Source: DMER64 sp964554535
GTDB taxonomy: Bacteria; Bacteroidota; Bacteroidia; Bacteroidales; UBA932
Length of the DNA stretch: 64,000 bases
Direction: 5' to 3'
NCBI GenBank assembly: GCA_964554535.1
Contig: CAZKPB010000011.1
Span: 1-64,000 of the forward strand
Below, piece after piece: positions 16,156 to 24,918 of the stretch (position 1 is its first letter; each line of letters begins with the position of its first letter). The translations under genes were made by a program, and so were the position numbers. Under the pieces are notes generated by a model. It searched no databases and was not told the origin of the DNA. It saw only the letters and a program-made list of their open reading frames with translations.

Positions 16156-17074
16156 TAGCCAATGGCAGGCGGCTCTTGACCGTTTTCTGCTCTATCTGCG
16201 GCTGGAGCGTTCACTGTCAGAGAACACGCGACTGGCTTACAGCCGGGACGTGGCGCAGTTCTATGCGTTTCTCTGCGGCAAGGACGCGGACGGCAATACC
16301 CTCTTGTGTGAGGATCCGCCTGCCCGGGTGAGCGGCCAACAAATACGTCAATATATGGAATACCTCACCGGGCAGCGGGTGAGTGCCAGAAGCCAGGCCA
16401 GGGTGCTGTCAGGACTCAATGCGTTTTATAAATACCTGATGATGGAAAAAGAGGTGGCCCACAATCCCTGTGATGCCGTAGCGGCTCCCAAGCTCGGGCG
16501 TAAACTGCCTTCGGTGCTGTCTGTCAAGGAAGTGGAACAATTGATTGAGTCGGTGGACCTGAGTCGACCTCAGGGGCACCGGGACAAGGCCCTCATGGAA
16601 GTGTTGTACGGATGCGGATTGCGGGTGAGCGAGCTGGTCTCCCTTAAGATGACGCAACTGTTCCCGGAGGAAGGCTTTGTACGGGTCATTGGCAAGGGTA
16701 ACAAACAGCGGCTGGTTCCCATAGGCCACTGTGCCCTCCATGCGTTGGAGCTGTATTTTCCCTGGCGCAATTCGCTGGCCATTGAGACAAAATATGAAGA
16801 TTACGTTTTTCTGAACCATTACGGCCGTCCCCTCACGCGTACCATGGTCTTTCTGATGATCAAGGAGCAGGCCCGGATTATCAGTCTTGCAAAACCCATT
16901 TCCCCTCATACGTTCCGGCACAGTTTTGCCACCCATCTCATAGAAAATGGAGCCGACCTGCGTGCCGTGCAGCAGATGCTTGGCCATTCCAGCATTCTGA
17001 CCACGGAAATCTACACCCATCTGGACACGGCCCACTGGCAGCGCGTGATTCTTGACCACCATCCCAGGCAGTAA
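16139..17074 (+). CDS. xerD: Tyrosine recombinase XerD/XerC
   Basis: This 311-residue site-specific recombinase resolves chromosome dimers at dif. The N-terminal SAM-like core-binding domain contains LRLERSLSENTRLAYSRDV. The catalytic domain has YGCGLRVSELVSLK (Arg I), GKGNKQRLVPIG (Lys), SPHTFRHSFATHL (His/Arg) and QMLGHSSILTTEIYTH (His and the nucleophilic Tyr). The length and motifs are those of housekeeping XerC/D, not of a phage integrase. There is no attachment site or mobile gene nearby. XerD rather than XerC is a best guess. Confidence 0.9.
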   Translation: MKQNLNSQWQAALDRFLLYLRLERSLSENTRLAYSRDVAQFYAFLCGKDADGNTLLCEDPPARVSGQQIRQYMEYLTGQRVSARSQARVLSGLNAFYKYLMMEKEVAHNPCDAVAAPKLGRKLPSVLSVKEVEQLIESVDLSRPQGHRDKALMEVLYGCGLRVSELVSLKMTQLFPEEGFVRVIGKGNKQRLVPIGHCALHALELYFPWRNSLAIETKYEDYVFLNHYGRPLTRTMVFLMIKEQARIISLAKPISPHTFRHSFATHLIENGADLRAVQQMLGHSSILTTEIYTHLDTAHWQRVILDHHPRQ

Positions 17075-17088
17075 TTTTAAAAAAAAAG

Positions 17089-17118
17089 TTGCACAATTCG
17101 GAATTGTAGTTACCTTTG
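17089..17118 (+). promoter_or_regulatory. Promoter of the ABC/GntR/outer-membrane receptor operon
   Basis: TTG (17089-17091) and TACCTTTG (17111-17118) are separated by 19 bases, a full Bacteroidota promoter. The spacer holds a perfect 7-bp inverted repeat, ACAATTC g GAATTGT (17093-17107), which could be an operator or a structural element. Confidence 0.7.
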
Positions 17119-17119
17119 C

Positions 17120-17143
17120 GGTGTACTACTACACTAATACACT
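17120..17143 (+). promoter_or_regulatory. Candidate YtrA-type GntR operator
   Basis: GGTGTA (17120-17125), 12 bases, then TACACT (17138-17143) form an inverted repeat located directly after the -7 box, over the expected transcription start. It closely resembles the AGTGTA-13 bp-TACACT site recognised by Bacillus subtilis YtrA. The operon itself encodes a YtrA-type GntR regulator. TACACTAA also occurs twice in tandem (17130-17137 and 17138-17145). Confidence 0.6.
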
Positions 17144-17172
17144 AAGCAAATTACCCAATTAAAAACCTTAAT

Positions 17173-18000
17173 ATGATAGAAATCACTAATTTATCTTTCA
17201 GTTATCCCAAGCACAAAGTGTTTTCGGATATCTCACTCCATTTGGAAGGCGGTAATGTGTACGGCATTCTGGGACAAAACGGGGTCGGCAAAACCACTTT
17301 GCTCAAGATTTTGGCCGGTTTGTTACGTAGCGATGCCAATTCGTGTCGCGTGGCCGGCTACAACCCCTACCGCAGACAGCCCGTTTTTCTGCAGGACGTG
17401 TATTACCTGCCCGAAGATCCGGCCACTCCCATTGGCTCTGTAGAAGATTACGCCCTCAACAACGGTCGTTTCTATCCTCACTTCAGCGTGGAGGAATTCT
17501 TTGGTTTTCTGGCCAAATTTGAAATCAATCCCAAAGATTCTTTTAAGAAGCTTTCTACCGGTCAGAAGAAAAAAGCACTTATCTCTTACGCGTTGGCCCT
17601 CAATACCAAACTGCTGCTATTGGACGAGCCCAGCAACGGGATGGACATTCCTTCCAAAGCCTTGTTCCGCAGCATAGTGTCGCAACACCTCAAAGAAGAC
17701 CAGGTGATGGTGATTTCCACTCATCAGGTGCGCGACCTGGAAAATCTGATTGACCCCATTATCATTCTGGAAGACCAGGGTGTATTGCTGCACGCCACCA
17801 CCAGGGAGATAGCCGAAAAACTCTATTTCTTTGTGGACCGTATGGAAGATTCCCGGGCATTATACACGGAAGAAACCCCCGCAGGCTACGTAATGGTAAA
17901 ACCCAACACCTCGGGCATAGAAAGCAAGGTGAATCTGGAAGCCCTGTTCAATGCGGCACTACTTCATAAAGAATGGTTAAAAAATCAATTTAAAAACTAA
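17173..18000 (+). CDS. ABC transporter ATP-binding protein
   Basis: This 275-residue ABC ATPase has the Walker A motif GQNGVGKTTLLK (near residues 34-45), the signature LSTGQKKKALI, Walker B LLLLDEPSNGMD, and the switch histidine in VISTHQ. The C-terminal extension after about residue 210 is typical of drug/peptide export ATPases of the YtrB/CcmA-like class. It is first in an operon with a membrane permease, a GntR repressor and an outer-membrane receptor-like barrel. By analogy to the Ytr system it may respond to envelope stress. The substrate is unknown. Confidence 0.88.
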   Translation: MIEITNLSFSYPKHKVFSDISLHLEGGNVYGILGQNGVGKTTLLKILAGLLRSDANSCRVAGYNPYRRQPVFLQDVYYLPEDPATPIGSVEDYALNNGRFYPHFSVEEFFGFLAKFEINPKDSFKKLSTGQKKKALISYALALNTKLLLLDEPSNGMDIPSKALFRSIVSQHLKEDQVMVISTHQVRDLENLIDPIIILEDQGVLLHATTREIAEKLYFFVDRMEDSRALYTEETPAGYVMVKPNTSGIESKVNLEALFNAALLHKEWLKNQFKN

Positions 18001-18008
18001 TTACGGCA

Positions 18009-18827
18009 ATGAATACTTTTAATTTCAACAGATTTGCAAAACTCTTGGGCAAAGAACTTAAAGAGTATCCCAGACGCTTTGGATATTCCATTCTGGGTGT
18101 GACCATGGTATACCTGCTGTATCGCGCCGTTTTTTTGTTTTTTCCCAACATGGGGACGGACTCCGTCTCCAAATACCTTTTTATGGTGTACTGGATTTTG
18201 GTGATCATTCTCATTGTGGTGCCGTCCAAATGCTACGGCACGGCCAACCATCGGACCTACGGGGTGGACTACGCACTGCTCCCCGCCTCGGCCTTTGAAA
18301 AGATGCTGAGTATGTTTGTGGTCAATTATGTGGTCAGCCTGGTGTCGGTGTTTGTCTGCCTGGAAGGGGTGGATCTGGCCGCGTACTTAATTAATCCGGA
18401 AAGGGCCGGATTGCCCACTGTCTGCTATCTGGGCAGCGGGGCCTTTGTGACCATGCAACTGTTGTCGCTTTTTCTGCTGAGCGCGGAATTCTCTTTGGGC
18501 AATATGCTGTTCAGCAAAAATAAGATTTCTAAAACCATTCTTTGCCTGTTTGCCATTGGGGCCTTCTTTGCTGTCGGGATTGGCATAGTGATATCGCATA
18601 TAGGCATTGATACGATGACCGCCTATCTGGAAAACTGGTTTGGTGCGGCCAATACTCCCGACGAAATTATGAATCTGGATGCCGACAATTTAAGGGACGT
18701 GTTGTCTTCTTTGACGGGTTGGCGTCCCGTACGGATATTCTTGTGGGGATCTTACCTGTACAACGGTGTGTGCGGCCTGCTCTGCTGGTTCTTCACTTAC
18801 CGAATGATCAAAACCGTAAAATACTAA
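18009..18827 (+). CDS. ABC transporter permease-like membrane protein
   Basis: This 272-residue integral membrane protein has about six predicted helices, for example in YSILGVTMVYLLYRAVFLFF, LVIILIVV, FVVNYVVSLVSVFVCL, LLSLFLLSAEF, TILCLFAIGAFFAVGIGIVI and NGVCGLLCWFFTY. It has no recognised catalytic motif. It lies 8 bases after the ABC ATPase and 4 bases before the GntR regulator, so it is the likely permease partner. Confidence 0.78.
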   Translation: MNTFNFNRFAKLLGKELKEYPRRFGYSILGVTMVYLLYRAVFLFFPNMGTDSVSKYLFMVYWILVIILIVVPSKCYGTANHRTYGVDYALLPASAFEKMLSMFVVNYVVSLVSVFVCLEGVDLAAYLINPERAGLPTVCYLGSGAFVTMQLLSLFLLSAEFSLGNMLFSKNKISKTILCLFAIGAFFAVGIGIVISHIGIDTMTAYLENWFGAANTPDEIMNLDADNLRDVLSSLTGWRPVRIFLWGSYLYNGVCGLLCWFFTYRMIKTVKY

Positions 18828-18831
18828 TTTC

Positions 18832-19188
18832 ATGGAATTTAATAATCAACAAGCCATATACCTCCAGATTGCCGATACGCTGTGCGACCGTATCCTTACC
18901 GGCAAATGGGGCGCGGAAGAACGGATACCGTCCGTCCGCGAGATGGGCACCCTGTTGGGAGTCAATCCCAACACCGTGGTGCGCAGTTACGACTACCTCC
19001 AGCAAATGGATATTATTTATAACAAACGGGGGTTGGGGTACTTTGTGGCGGGATCGGCCAAAGAAGCCATAGTCCGGGTCCGCAAGGCACAATTCCTTGA
19101 AGAAGAGTTACCCGAGTTTGTTCGCAAGATGAAGATGCTTGCCATTCCCCTTGCAGAAATAGAAACGTATTATAACAGTGTTAATTAG
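18832..19188 (+). CDS. GntR-family regulator, YtrA type
   Basis: This 118-residue regulator has an N-terminal GntR winged helix (QIADTLCDRILTGKW, RIPSVREMGTLLGVNPNTVVRSY) and only a short two-helix C-terminal dimerisation part, as in the YtrA subfamily that controls ABC transporter operons. The third gene of its operon, it probably autoregulates through the inverted repeat at 17120-17143. In B. subtilis the homologous system is induced by cell-wall antibiotics; whether that holds here is inference. Confidence 0.88.
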   Translation: MEFNNQQAIYLQIADTLCDRILTGKWGAEERIPSVREMGTLLGVNPNTVVRSYDYLQQMDIIYNKRGLGYFVAGSAKEAIVRVRKAQFLEEELPEFVRKMKMLAIPLAEIETYYNSVN

Positions 19189-19198
19189 TTTGTACAAA

Positions 19199-21676
19199 AT
19201 GAAAAAATTTCTTATTGTAACCCTTGCCTGCTTACTGAGTGTTTCTTCCGCCTATGCCGCCAAAACGGTATCCAGGCTGTCCGGAGCAGTGATTGACAAA
19301 GAAACCTCAGAGCCCCTTGCCTATGCCACCGTGTCCGTGCGTGACTGGGATGAATCCGTGAAGGCCGTCGGCGTGACGGCCGAGGACGGCACGTTTTCCA
19401 TTGACAATGTTCCCTACGGCACGTTTTCCGTGCGCGTCTCTTATGTAGGCTATAAGGACTGGTCCAAAGAAGAAGTGGAATTTGCCGCAGAGAAGGTGGA
19501 CCTGGGCACCGTATCTATGGAAGCCGACGCACAAACCCTTGCCACCGCCGTCATCACCGCCAAAGTCCCTGTGTTCGAACACAAAATTGACAAAATAGTG
19601 ATGAATGTGGCCGAGGCGGTTTCCACGCAGGGCAGCAACGCCCTGGAAGTGCTGCGCAAGGCCCCGGGGGTTACGGTAGACATGGACGGCAACGTCAAGT
19701 TGAACGGCCAGGCCGTGAGTATCTGGATTGACGGGCGCCCTTCCTATCTGAACGGTGTGGAACTGGAAGCCCTGCTGCGTTCCACCGACGGGACCACTAT
19801 TGACAAAATAGAACTGATGGCGCATCCCTCGGCCAAATATGACGCAGAGGGCAGTGGCGGGATTATCAATATCAAACTCAAGAAGAACGTGCTCAAAGGC
19901 TTCAGCGGCAACTTAAACGGAACGTACGGGGGCATGATGTACGACCGTTACCTGCAGCAGGCCAACGGAGGGGTGAACCTCAATTACCGCTCCAACAAGG
20001 CAAACACAATGCTCAGTTACAACATCCAGAGCGAAGACGTGGGGGCGGAGTTGGTATCCCGCACCGATATGCCCAAGGTGGGGCTCTTGCAGGAATCCCA
20101 TTCCGATTTTCTGATTAATTCCCAAAGTCAGACCATGAAACTGGCCCACGACTATTTCATTAACAAAAAACATACGGTGGGGGTGATTGTGTCTTCCGTG
20201 CTGAGTGACGACTCGCAAGACAATTACGGAGACAACAACTTCACACGGCTGTTCCTGAACGGAAATCTTTTGGCCGACCAGAACAGTATTATTGAGACAT
20301 CGTCCGGTTACGACAACATTACCACCAACCTCAATTACACCGGTTTGTTCAACGAGCAGAAAAGCCAGGAACTGACCCTCAATGCCGACTATGCGTATTA
20401 CGACATTCTTTCCTACAACTTTCAGGACAATTCTTCCAAAGAGACACAATTGATATTGCCCAACGAGGTGTTCCGCCAGAACGGCCAGCAGTACATCAAT
20501 TTGTTTTCCGGCAGACTGGACTATCAGCAGAACCTGTGGAAGAACGGTCTGTTTGAAACCGGTGCCAAATGGACTACCACGCAGACAAACAACAATTTGA
20601 ATCGTGAAGATTTTCTTTCTGAAGTGTGGACACCCAACCAAACGTATTCCAATAAGTTTAATTACACGGAACACGTGGGGGCGGTTTATGCCTCATTTGG
20701 CAAAATGTTCGGTGCCAAATGGATGGCCAAGGTAGGCCTGCGCGGTGAGTTGACCCAGGCCATAGGAGACTGGGAAAGCGCTAACAGGACCAGTCAAAAA
20801 TCGTATTTTGACCTGTTTCCCACTCTTTTTGCCGGCTACAATCCTTCGGCCTCGTGGAATTTTTCCCTGTCATACGCCTACCGTATTTCCCGTCCCGGAT
20901 ACAGCCAGTTGAATCCGTTCCGCAGTTACATTGACGCCAATTCGTATACGGAAGGGAATCCCGACCTGACTCCGCAGTATACCAGTCAGTTGATGGCTTC
21001 CATTACCTTCAAGAACCATTACAACCTGACGCTGATTACGGCCCGCACTAAAGATATGATTATCCAGATGCCTTTTTACGACGAACAGACGGCCGGCAAA
21101 CTGCTGCTTTATGAAAACTTTGGTAATATGGATATGAACGGGGGCGCGCTGTCTATTTCCGAGTTACCCGTTTTCAAGTGGATGACCTTGTCTCTGGTGG
21201 GTACCATGCTCTATACCACCAATAAAGCCAACGCAGACGTAACGGTGGGTACCGGGACCAATGAGGGATGGGTAACTCAGGGACAGGCCCAGTTGACCTT
21301 CCTGCTGCCCAAAGACTTCAAGGTAGAAGCGGTTGGAATGGTAGTGGGACCTATCCCGCAAGGCTATTTTACCACCGAACCGTTGGGCCTTGTACAGTTG
21401 GGTGTCAAGAAAAACTTCCTGCAGAACCGGGCCACGCTCACCCTCAATGCCTACGACGTGTTCCGCACCTTGGGCATGAACCTCAACTACAATATGGACG
21501 ACGTCAATTACCATTTGACCCAGAATTTCAAGATACAGAAAGTGTCGCTCAGTTTCAGTTTCCGGTTTGGACAGAGCAAAGCTTTGCGCGCCCGCAAAGT
21601 GGGTGATTTGGAAGAGACCTCACGTGTGGGCACCAGCGGCGGTATAAGCACATCTACTTCTACCGGGTTGAATTAA
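19199..21676 (+). CDS. TonB-receptor-like outer-membrane beta-barrel protein
   Basis: This protein has 825 residues from the ATG at 19199. Its parts are a signal peptide (MKKFLIVTLACLLSVSSAYA), a CarboxypepD_reg-like domain (LSGAVIDKETSEPLAYATV to about residue 100), a plug-like region (SNALEVLRKAPGVTVD, WIDGRPSYL, SAKYDAEGSGGIINI), and a long barrel of the OMP_b-brl_3 type. It lacks a clear TonB box, and its C-terminus ends in a Ser/Thr/Gly tail rather than a terminal aromatic residue. It follows the GntR gene by 10 bases. Related Bacteroidota proteins often sit beside ABC/GntR genes; the substrate is not known. Confidence 0.85.
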   Translation: MKKFLIVTLACLLSVSSAYAAKTVSRLSGAVIDKETSEPLAYATVSVRDWDESVKAVGVTAEDGTFSIDNVPYGTFSVRVSYVGYKDWSKEEVEFAAEKVDLGTVSMEADAQTLATAVITAKVPVFEHKIDKIVMNVAEAVSTQGSNALEVLRKAPGVTVDMDGNVKLNGQAVSIWIDGRPSYLNGVELEALLRSTDGTTIDKIELMAHPSAKYDAEGSGGIINIKLKKNVLKGFSGNLNGTYGGMMYDRYLQQANGGVNLNYRSNKANTMLSYNIQSEDVGAELVSRTDMPKVGLLQESHSDFLINSQSQTMKLAHDYFINKKHTVGVIVSSVLSDDSQDNYGDNNFTRLFLNGNLLADQNSIIETSSGYDNITTNLNYTGLFNEQKSQELTLNADYAYYDILSYNFQDNSSKETQLILPNEVFRQNGQQYINLFSGRLDYQQNLWKNGLFETGAKWTTTQTNNNLNREDFLSEVWTPNQTYSNKFNYTEHVGAVYASFGKMFGAKWMAKVGLRGELTQAIGDWESANRTSQKSYFDLFPTLFAGYNPSASWNFSLSYAYRISRPGYSQLNPFRSYIDANSYTEGNPDLTPQYTSQLMASITFKNHYNLTLITARTKDMIIQMPFYDEQTAGKLLLYENFGNMDMNGGALSISELPVFKWMTLSLVGTMLYTTNKANADVTVGTGTNEGWVTQGQAQLTFLLPKDFKVEAVGMVVGPIPQGYFTTEPLGLVQLGVKKNFLQNRATLTLNAYDVFRTLGMNLNYNMDDVNYHLTQNFKIQKVSLSFSFRFGQSKALRARKVGDLEETSRVGTSGGISTSTSTGLN

Positions 21677-21698
21677 TACAGGCGGTTTTGTACCTTTG
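21668..21698 (+). promoter_or_regulatory. Promoter of the patatin gene, possibly leaderless
   Basis: TTG (21668-21670), 20 bases, TACCTTTG (21691-21698). Only four bases separate the -7 box from the ATG at 21703, so transcription would start at or next to the start codon. Confidence 0.5.
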
Positions 21699-21702
21699 AG
21701 GT

Positions 21703-22470
21703 ATGGGACAACAGTATAAATTAGGATTAGCTCTTGGCGGAGGCGGCGCCAAGGGCTTTTTTCAGGCCGGTGTGGTAAAACGCCTGCTGGAGATGGGTTA
21801 CCGGCCCAATATTATTTCCGGAACCAGCGTGGGATCCCTGGTGGGAGCCCTGTTGGCCGACGGACAGCATCCCGACCGGATGGTGGAAGTGTTTCAGCAT
21901 TTGGCTGTCAAGGATTTTTTACAGCCCAAATTGCCTAAAGAATTTCTGGTGGATTCCAAGCCGTTGCGCAAATTGCTGGAATCTCTGCTCCGGGCCCGGA
22001 CGTTTGAAGAGCTGAACATTCCGTTGCGTGTCATGACCACCTGTCTGGAAACCGGAGAAGGGGTGGTGTTTGACAAAGGCCCGTTGGTTGACGCACTTAT
22101 TGCTTCATGCAGTATTCCCATTATCTTCCCTCCGGTGCTCATTGGCGGGTACCACTATATGGACGGCGGAACTGTGAAGAACCTTCCGGTTTCCATTATC
22201 CGCAGCGACTGCCAAAAGGTGATAGCCGTGAGCCTGCATCCGGTCAAGGGAGGTAAGTACCAGAAAAAGATGCGGTTTATTGCCGAGCGTTGCGCGGATT
22301 ATCTGTTCAATGCCAATACCATTATGGACAAACAAATGGCGGATTACCTCATTGAAGATGAGGTGATGAAAACGTATTCCGCCTATGATTTGAAATACAG
22401 CCTGGAAATGTTTGACAAGGGATATCACTCCCATTCAATAGTCGCAGGCGGTTTGGAAGATATATCGTAA
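21703..22470 (+). CDS. Patatin-like phospholipase
   Basis: This 255-residue serine lipid hydrolase of the RssA/patatin group has the oxyanion loop GGGGAKG (12-18), the nucleophile elbow GTSVG with S42, and the catalytic aspartate in DGG (D154). The conserved SCSIPIIFPPV segment is also present. No signal peptide is seen, so it is probably cytosolic and acts on phospholipids or acyl esters. Its last 46 bases overlap the 3' end of guaA on the opposite strand. Confidence 0.9.
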   Translation: MGQQYKLGLALGGGGAKGFFQAGVVKRLLEMGYRPNIISGTSVGSLVGALLADGQHPDRMVEVFQHLAVKDFLQPKLPKEFLVDSKPLRKLLESLLRARTFEELNIPLRVMTTCLETGEGVVFDKGPLVDALIASCSIPIIFPPVLIGGYHYMDGGTVKNLPVSIIRSDCQKVIAVSLHPVKGGKYQKKMRFIAERCADYLFNANTIMDKQMADYLIEDEVMKTYSAYDLKYSLEMFDKGYHSHSIVAGGLEDIS

Positions 22471-23954
22471 ACCACCCGGTTCACTCCCCGTACTTTGTTG
22501 ATAATGTCGTTTGACACCTTGGCCAGAAAGTCGTAGGGCAGGTGAACCCAGTCTGCCGTCATACCGTCCGTGGAGCCCACGGTGCGCAATGCCACGGTGT
22601 ATTCGTAGGTGCGCTCGTCTCCCATAACCCCTACGCTTTTTACGGGCAGCAATATGGTGCCGGCCTGCCAGATGGTGTCGTATAATTGTTCTTCACGCAA
22701 CAGGGAAATGAAGATATGGTCAGCTTGGCGCAGAATGTCCAGTTTCTCGCGGGTTATCTCGCCCAATACACGGATGCCCAGACCCGGTCCGGGGAAGGGG
22801 TGACGTCCCAGTAGTAACGGACTCAGGCCAAGCTCTTTGCCCACGCGGCGCACCTCGTCCTTGAACAGGGTACGCAGGGGTTCTACCAGTTGCAGTTGCA
22901 TGGTGGCGGGCAGTCCGCCCACGTTGTGGTGCGATTTGATGGTGGCCGAAGGCCCGTTGACAGATGTGGATTCAATGACGTCCGGGTAGATGGTCCCTTG
23001 CGCCAGCCATTTGGCATTTTCCACTTTGCGGGCTTCCCGGTCAAAGACCTCAATGAACGTGCGGCCAATGGCCTTACGTTTCTGCTCGGGGTCCGACAGA
23101 CCTTGCAGGGCGTCCAGAAATTCTTTCTGTGCGTCCACTCCCGTTACGTTGAGCCCCACATCCTTGTAACAGGCAAGTACGTCGGTAAATTCGTTGAGGC
23201 GCAGTAATCCGTTGTCCACAAAAATGCAGTGCAGCCGTTTTCCTATGGCTTTGTGCAGCAGGGTTGCCGCCACAGAACTGTCCACTCCCCCCGATAGGCC
23301 CAGAATTACCTGGTCGTCGCCCACTTTGTCGCGCACACTCCGGATGGTGGATTCCACAAACGAGGCGGGAGTCCAGTCTCCGCTGCATCCGCAGATTTGC
23401 AGGGCAAAGTTGGCCAGTATACGGCTTCCGTATTGCGTGTGGTACACCTCGGGATGAAATTGCACCGCGTAAGTGGGTTCGCCTTCTATGCGGTAGGCGG
23501 CGTGGGTTACGTCTTGGGTGGAGGCAATCACCGTCGCTCCGTCCGGTAGGGCGGTAATGGTGTCTCCGTGCGACATCCATACGGTGGATTGCGCGGGTAG
23601 GTCTTTAAACAACAGGCAGTCTTTTTCCTGCAGTTCCAGTTGGGCCCGTCCGTACTCCCTGCTGTCCGACCTTTCCACACTGCCTCCGTAATGATGGGCT
23701 AGGTACTGGGCTCCGTAACAGATACCCAGTAGCGGAAGATGTCCCTTGATGGCACTCAGGTCTATGCCGGGTGCACCGGGTTGACGCACCGAGCAGGGAC
23801 TTCCGCTGAGAATGATCCCTTTTACGGAAGGATCAAGGGCGGGTACTTTGTTATAGGGAAATATTTCGCAGTAGACATTGAGTTCTCTCAATCGGCGACC
23901 AATCAGTTGGGTGACTTGTGATCCAAAGTCAAGTATCAGTATTTTTTGATTCAT
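22425..23954 (-). CDS. guaA: GMP synthase (glutamine-hydrolysing)
   Basis: This enzyme of about 509 residues turns XMP into GMP. The class-I glutamine amidotransferase has GICYGAQ with the catalytic C79 and HPEVYHT. The ATP pyrophosphatase has GLSGGVDSSVAA, and the dimerisation domain ends in the typical PATIEWE. The ATG at 23954 (MNQKILILDFGSQ) is preferred to an upstream TTG at 23960. On this strand a -7 box (TACTTTTG, 23965-23958) lies only 3 bases before the ATG, so the message may be leaderless. The tail overlaps the convergent patatin gene. Confidence 0.96.
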   Translation of the reverse strand: MNQKILILDFGSQVTQLIGRRLRELNVYCEIFPYNKVPALDPSVKGIILSGSPCSVRQPGAPGIDLSAIKGHLPLLGICYGAQYLAHHYGGSVERSDSREYGRAQLELQEKDCLLFKDLPAQSTVWMSHGDTITALPDGATVIASTQDVTHAAYRIEGEPTYAVQFHPEVYHTQYGSRILANFALQICGCSGDWTPASFVESTIRSVRDKVGDDQVILGLSGGVDSSVAATLLHKAIGKRLHCIFVDNGLLRLNEFTDVLACYKDVGLNVTGVDAQKEFLDALQGLSDPEQKRKAIGRTFIEVFDREARKVENAKWLAQGTIYPDVIESTSVNGPSATIKSHHNVGGLPATMQLQLVEPLRTLFKDEVRRVGKELGLSPLLLGRHPFPGPGLGIRVLGEITREKLDILRQADHIFISLLREEQLYDTIWQAGTILLPVKSVGVMGDERTYEYTVALRTVGSTDGMTADWVHLPYDFLAKVSNDIINKVRGVNRVVYDISSKPPATIEWE

Positions 23955-24024
23955 GCCCAAAAGTAAAACAATTCATCTGTAATCTAAAATATTTGTTTAT
24001 CTTTGTCGGCTCATTTTTAGTGCA

Positions 24025-24516
24025 ATGGGAACATACGCAGCTACGCAGTTGGTGATTGTGACAAAATCTTTGGCTAATGGGAGTCATCCGTTTGATTTCC
24101 AGATAGATAAAGGCTTTTTTGAGGCGTTTGACAATACGGAAATCAAGTGTGCGGCGTTGAAAGTGGGGGTGAATGTACGTAAAATGGGGCCCCTGCAACT
24201 TGAGGTACAGGTGGCTGTGAACGGAGAAGTGGAGGTGGCGTGCGACCGTTGTTTGGATAATGTGGCGATACCCGTTATCTTTACCGACTCTTTGGAAGAG
24301 GAAGAAGTGCTGGAAATGACGGAGTCGGAAAGCGGAGAACTGGATTTGACGCAATATGTCTACGACAGCGTTTGTGTGGGAATGCCACTGCAACGCATCC
24401 ATGCCGAAGGAGCCTGCAATCCGGAAATGTTGGCTCTCTGGCAAAGCAACAACGAGCAGACGCCTCGCGAAAGCGGTGCTTTTGAAGGATTGAAAGATTT
24501 ATTAAATAGAAAGTAA
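24025..24516 (+). CDS. yceD: DUF177/YceD family protein
   Basis: This 163-residue protein of the YceD/DUF177 family is almost always encoded next to rpmF and, in other bacteria, linked to 23S rRNA metabolism. Visible family elements are LQLEVQVAVNGEVEVACDRC, the acidic LEEEEVLEM and LDLTQYVYDSVCVGMPLQRIH, followed by CNPEM near the end. A -7 box (TATCTTTG, 23998-24005) precedes it. rpmF follows 21 bases downstream, the usual partner. Confidence 0.85.
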   Translation: MGTYAATQLVIVTKSLANGSHPFDFQIDKGFFEAFDNTEIKCAALKVGVNVRKMGPLQLEVQVAVNGEVEVACDRCLDNVAIPVIFTDSLEEEEVLEMTESESGELDLTQYVYDSVCVGMPLQRIHAEGACNPEMLALWQSNNEQTPRESGAFEGLKDLLNRK

Positions 24517-24537
24517 ACAATATAAATACAGATAGTT

Positions 24538-24720
24538 ATGGCACATCCTAAACACAAAATCTCTAAACAAAGAAGAGATAAACGCAGAACTCACGACAAA
24601 TTGGACACCCCCACACTGGCAACTTGCTCCAACTGTGGTGCAACCGTAGTATATCATCACGTATGCCCTGAGTGCGGTTATTACAGAGGTCGTCATATTA
24701 TTGAGAAAACAGTCGCTTAA
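24538..24720 (+). CDS. rpmF: 50S ribosomal protein L32
   Basis: This 60-residue L32 starts with the basic MAHPKHKISKQRRDKRRTH. It carries the zinc-ribbon CSNCG...CPECG, so it is the zinc-binding form. It directly follows the YceD gene and precedes tRNA-Arg. Confidence 0.97.
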   Translation: MAHPKHKISKQRRDKRRTHDKLDTPTLATCSNCGATVVYHHVCPECGYYRGRHIIEKTVA

Positions 24721-24728
24721 TTTTTGAC

Positions 24729-24800
24729 GCCCTTGTAGTTCAATGGATAGAACGGAAGTTTCCTAAACTTCAGATTCGGGTTCGATTCCCGGCAGGGGTA
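24729..24800 (+). tRNA. tRNA-Arg (anticodon CCT)
   Basis: This is a 72-base cloverleaf. The acceptor GCCCTTG pairs with CAGGGGT (two G-U pairs), the D-arm is GTTC...GAAC, the anticodon stem GAAGT/ACTTC encloses the loop TTCCTAA (anticodon CCT, reads AGG), and the T-loop is GTTCGATTC. Discriminator A; CCA is not encoded. It lies 8 bases after rpmF and may be processed from the same transcript. Confidence 0.93.
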
Positions 24801-24831
24801 CTTCCGGGACATTTACTCGGAATTAGTATGG

Positions 24832-24868
24832 AAGGCAACCAAAAAGTGCATTTTGGTTGCCTTTTTTG
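24832..24868 (+). terminator. Rho-independent terminator after tRNA-Arg
   Basis: AAGGCAACCAAAA pairs with TTTTGGTTGCC around a short loop (about 24832-24861) and is followed by six T. It should end the yceD-rpmF-tRNA unit. The -7 box of the next gene (TATATTTG, 24869-24876) begins immediately after the T-run. Confidence 0.85.
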
Positions 24869-24876
24869 TATATTTG
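24869..24876 (+). promoter_or_regulatory. -7 box for rubrerythrin/hydF
   Basis: TATATTTG matches the Bacteroidota -7 consensus and lies 42 bases before the rubrerythrin ATG. A -33 element at correct spacing is not clear, because that stretch is the terminator hairpin. Confidence 0.4.
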
Positions 24877-24918
24877 TGATTCGTCCGCCGCATATTCGGC
24901 GACATTAAACATAAAATA

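Noticed and set aside
16139..17074. Tyrosine recombinase as sign of a phage or genomic island
   Set aside because: Length, motifs and operon with nth and ftsE are those of housekeeping Xer proteins.
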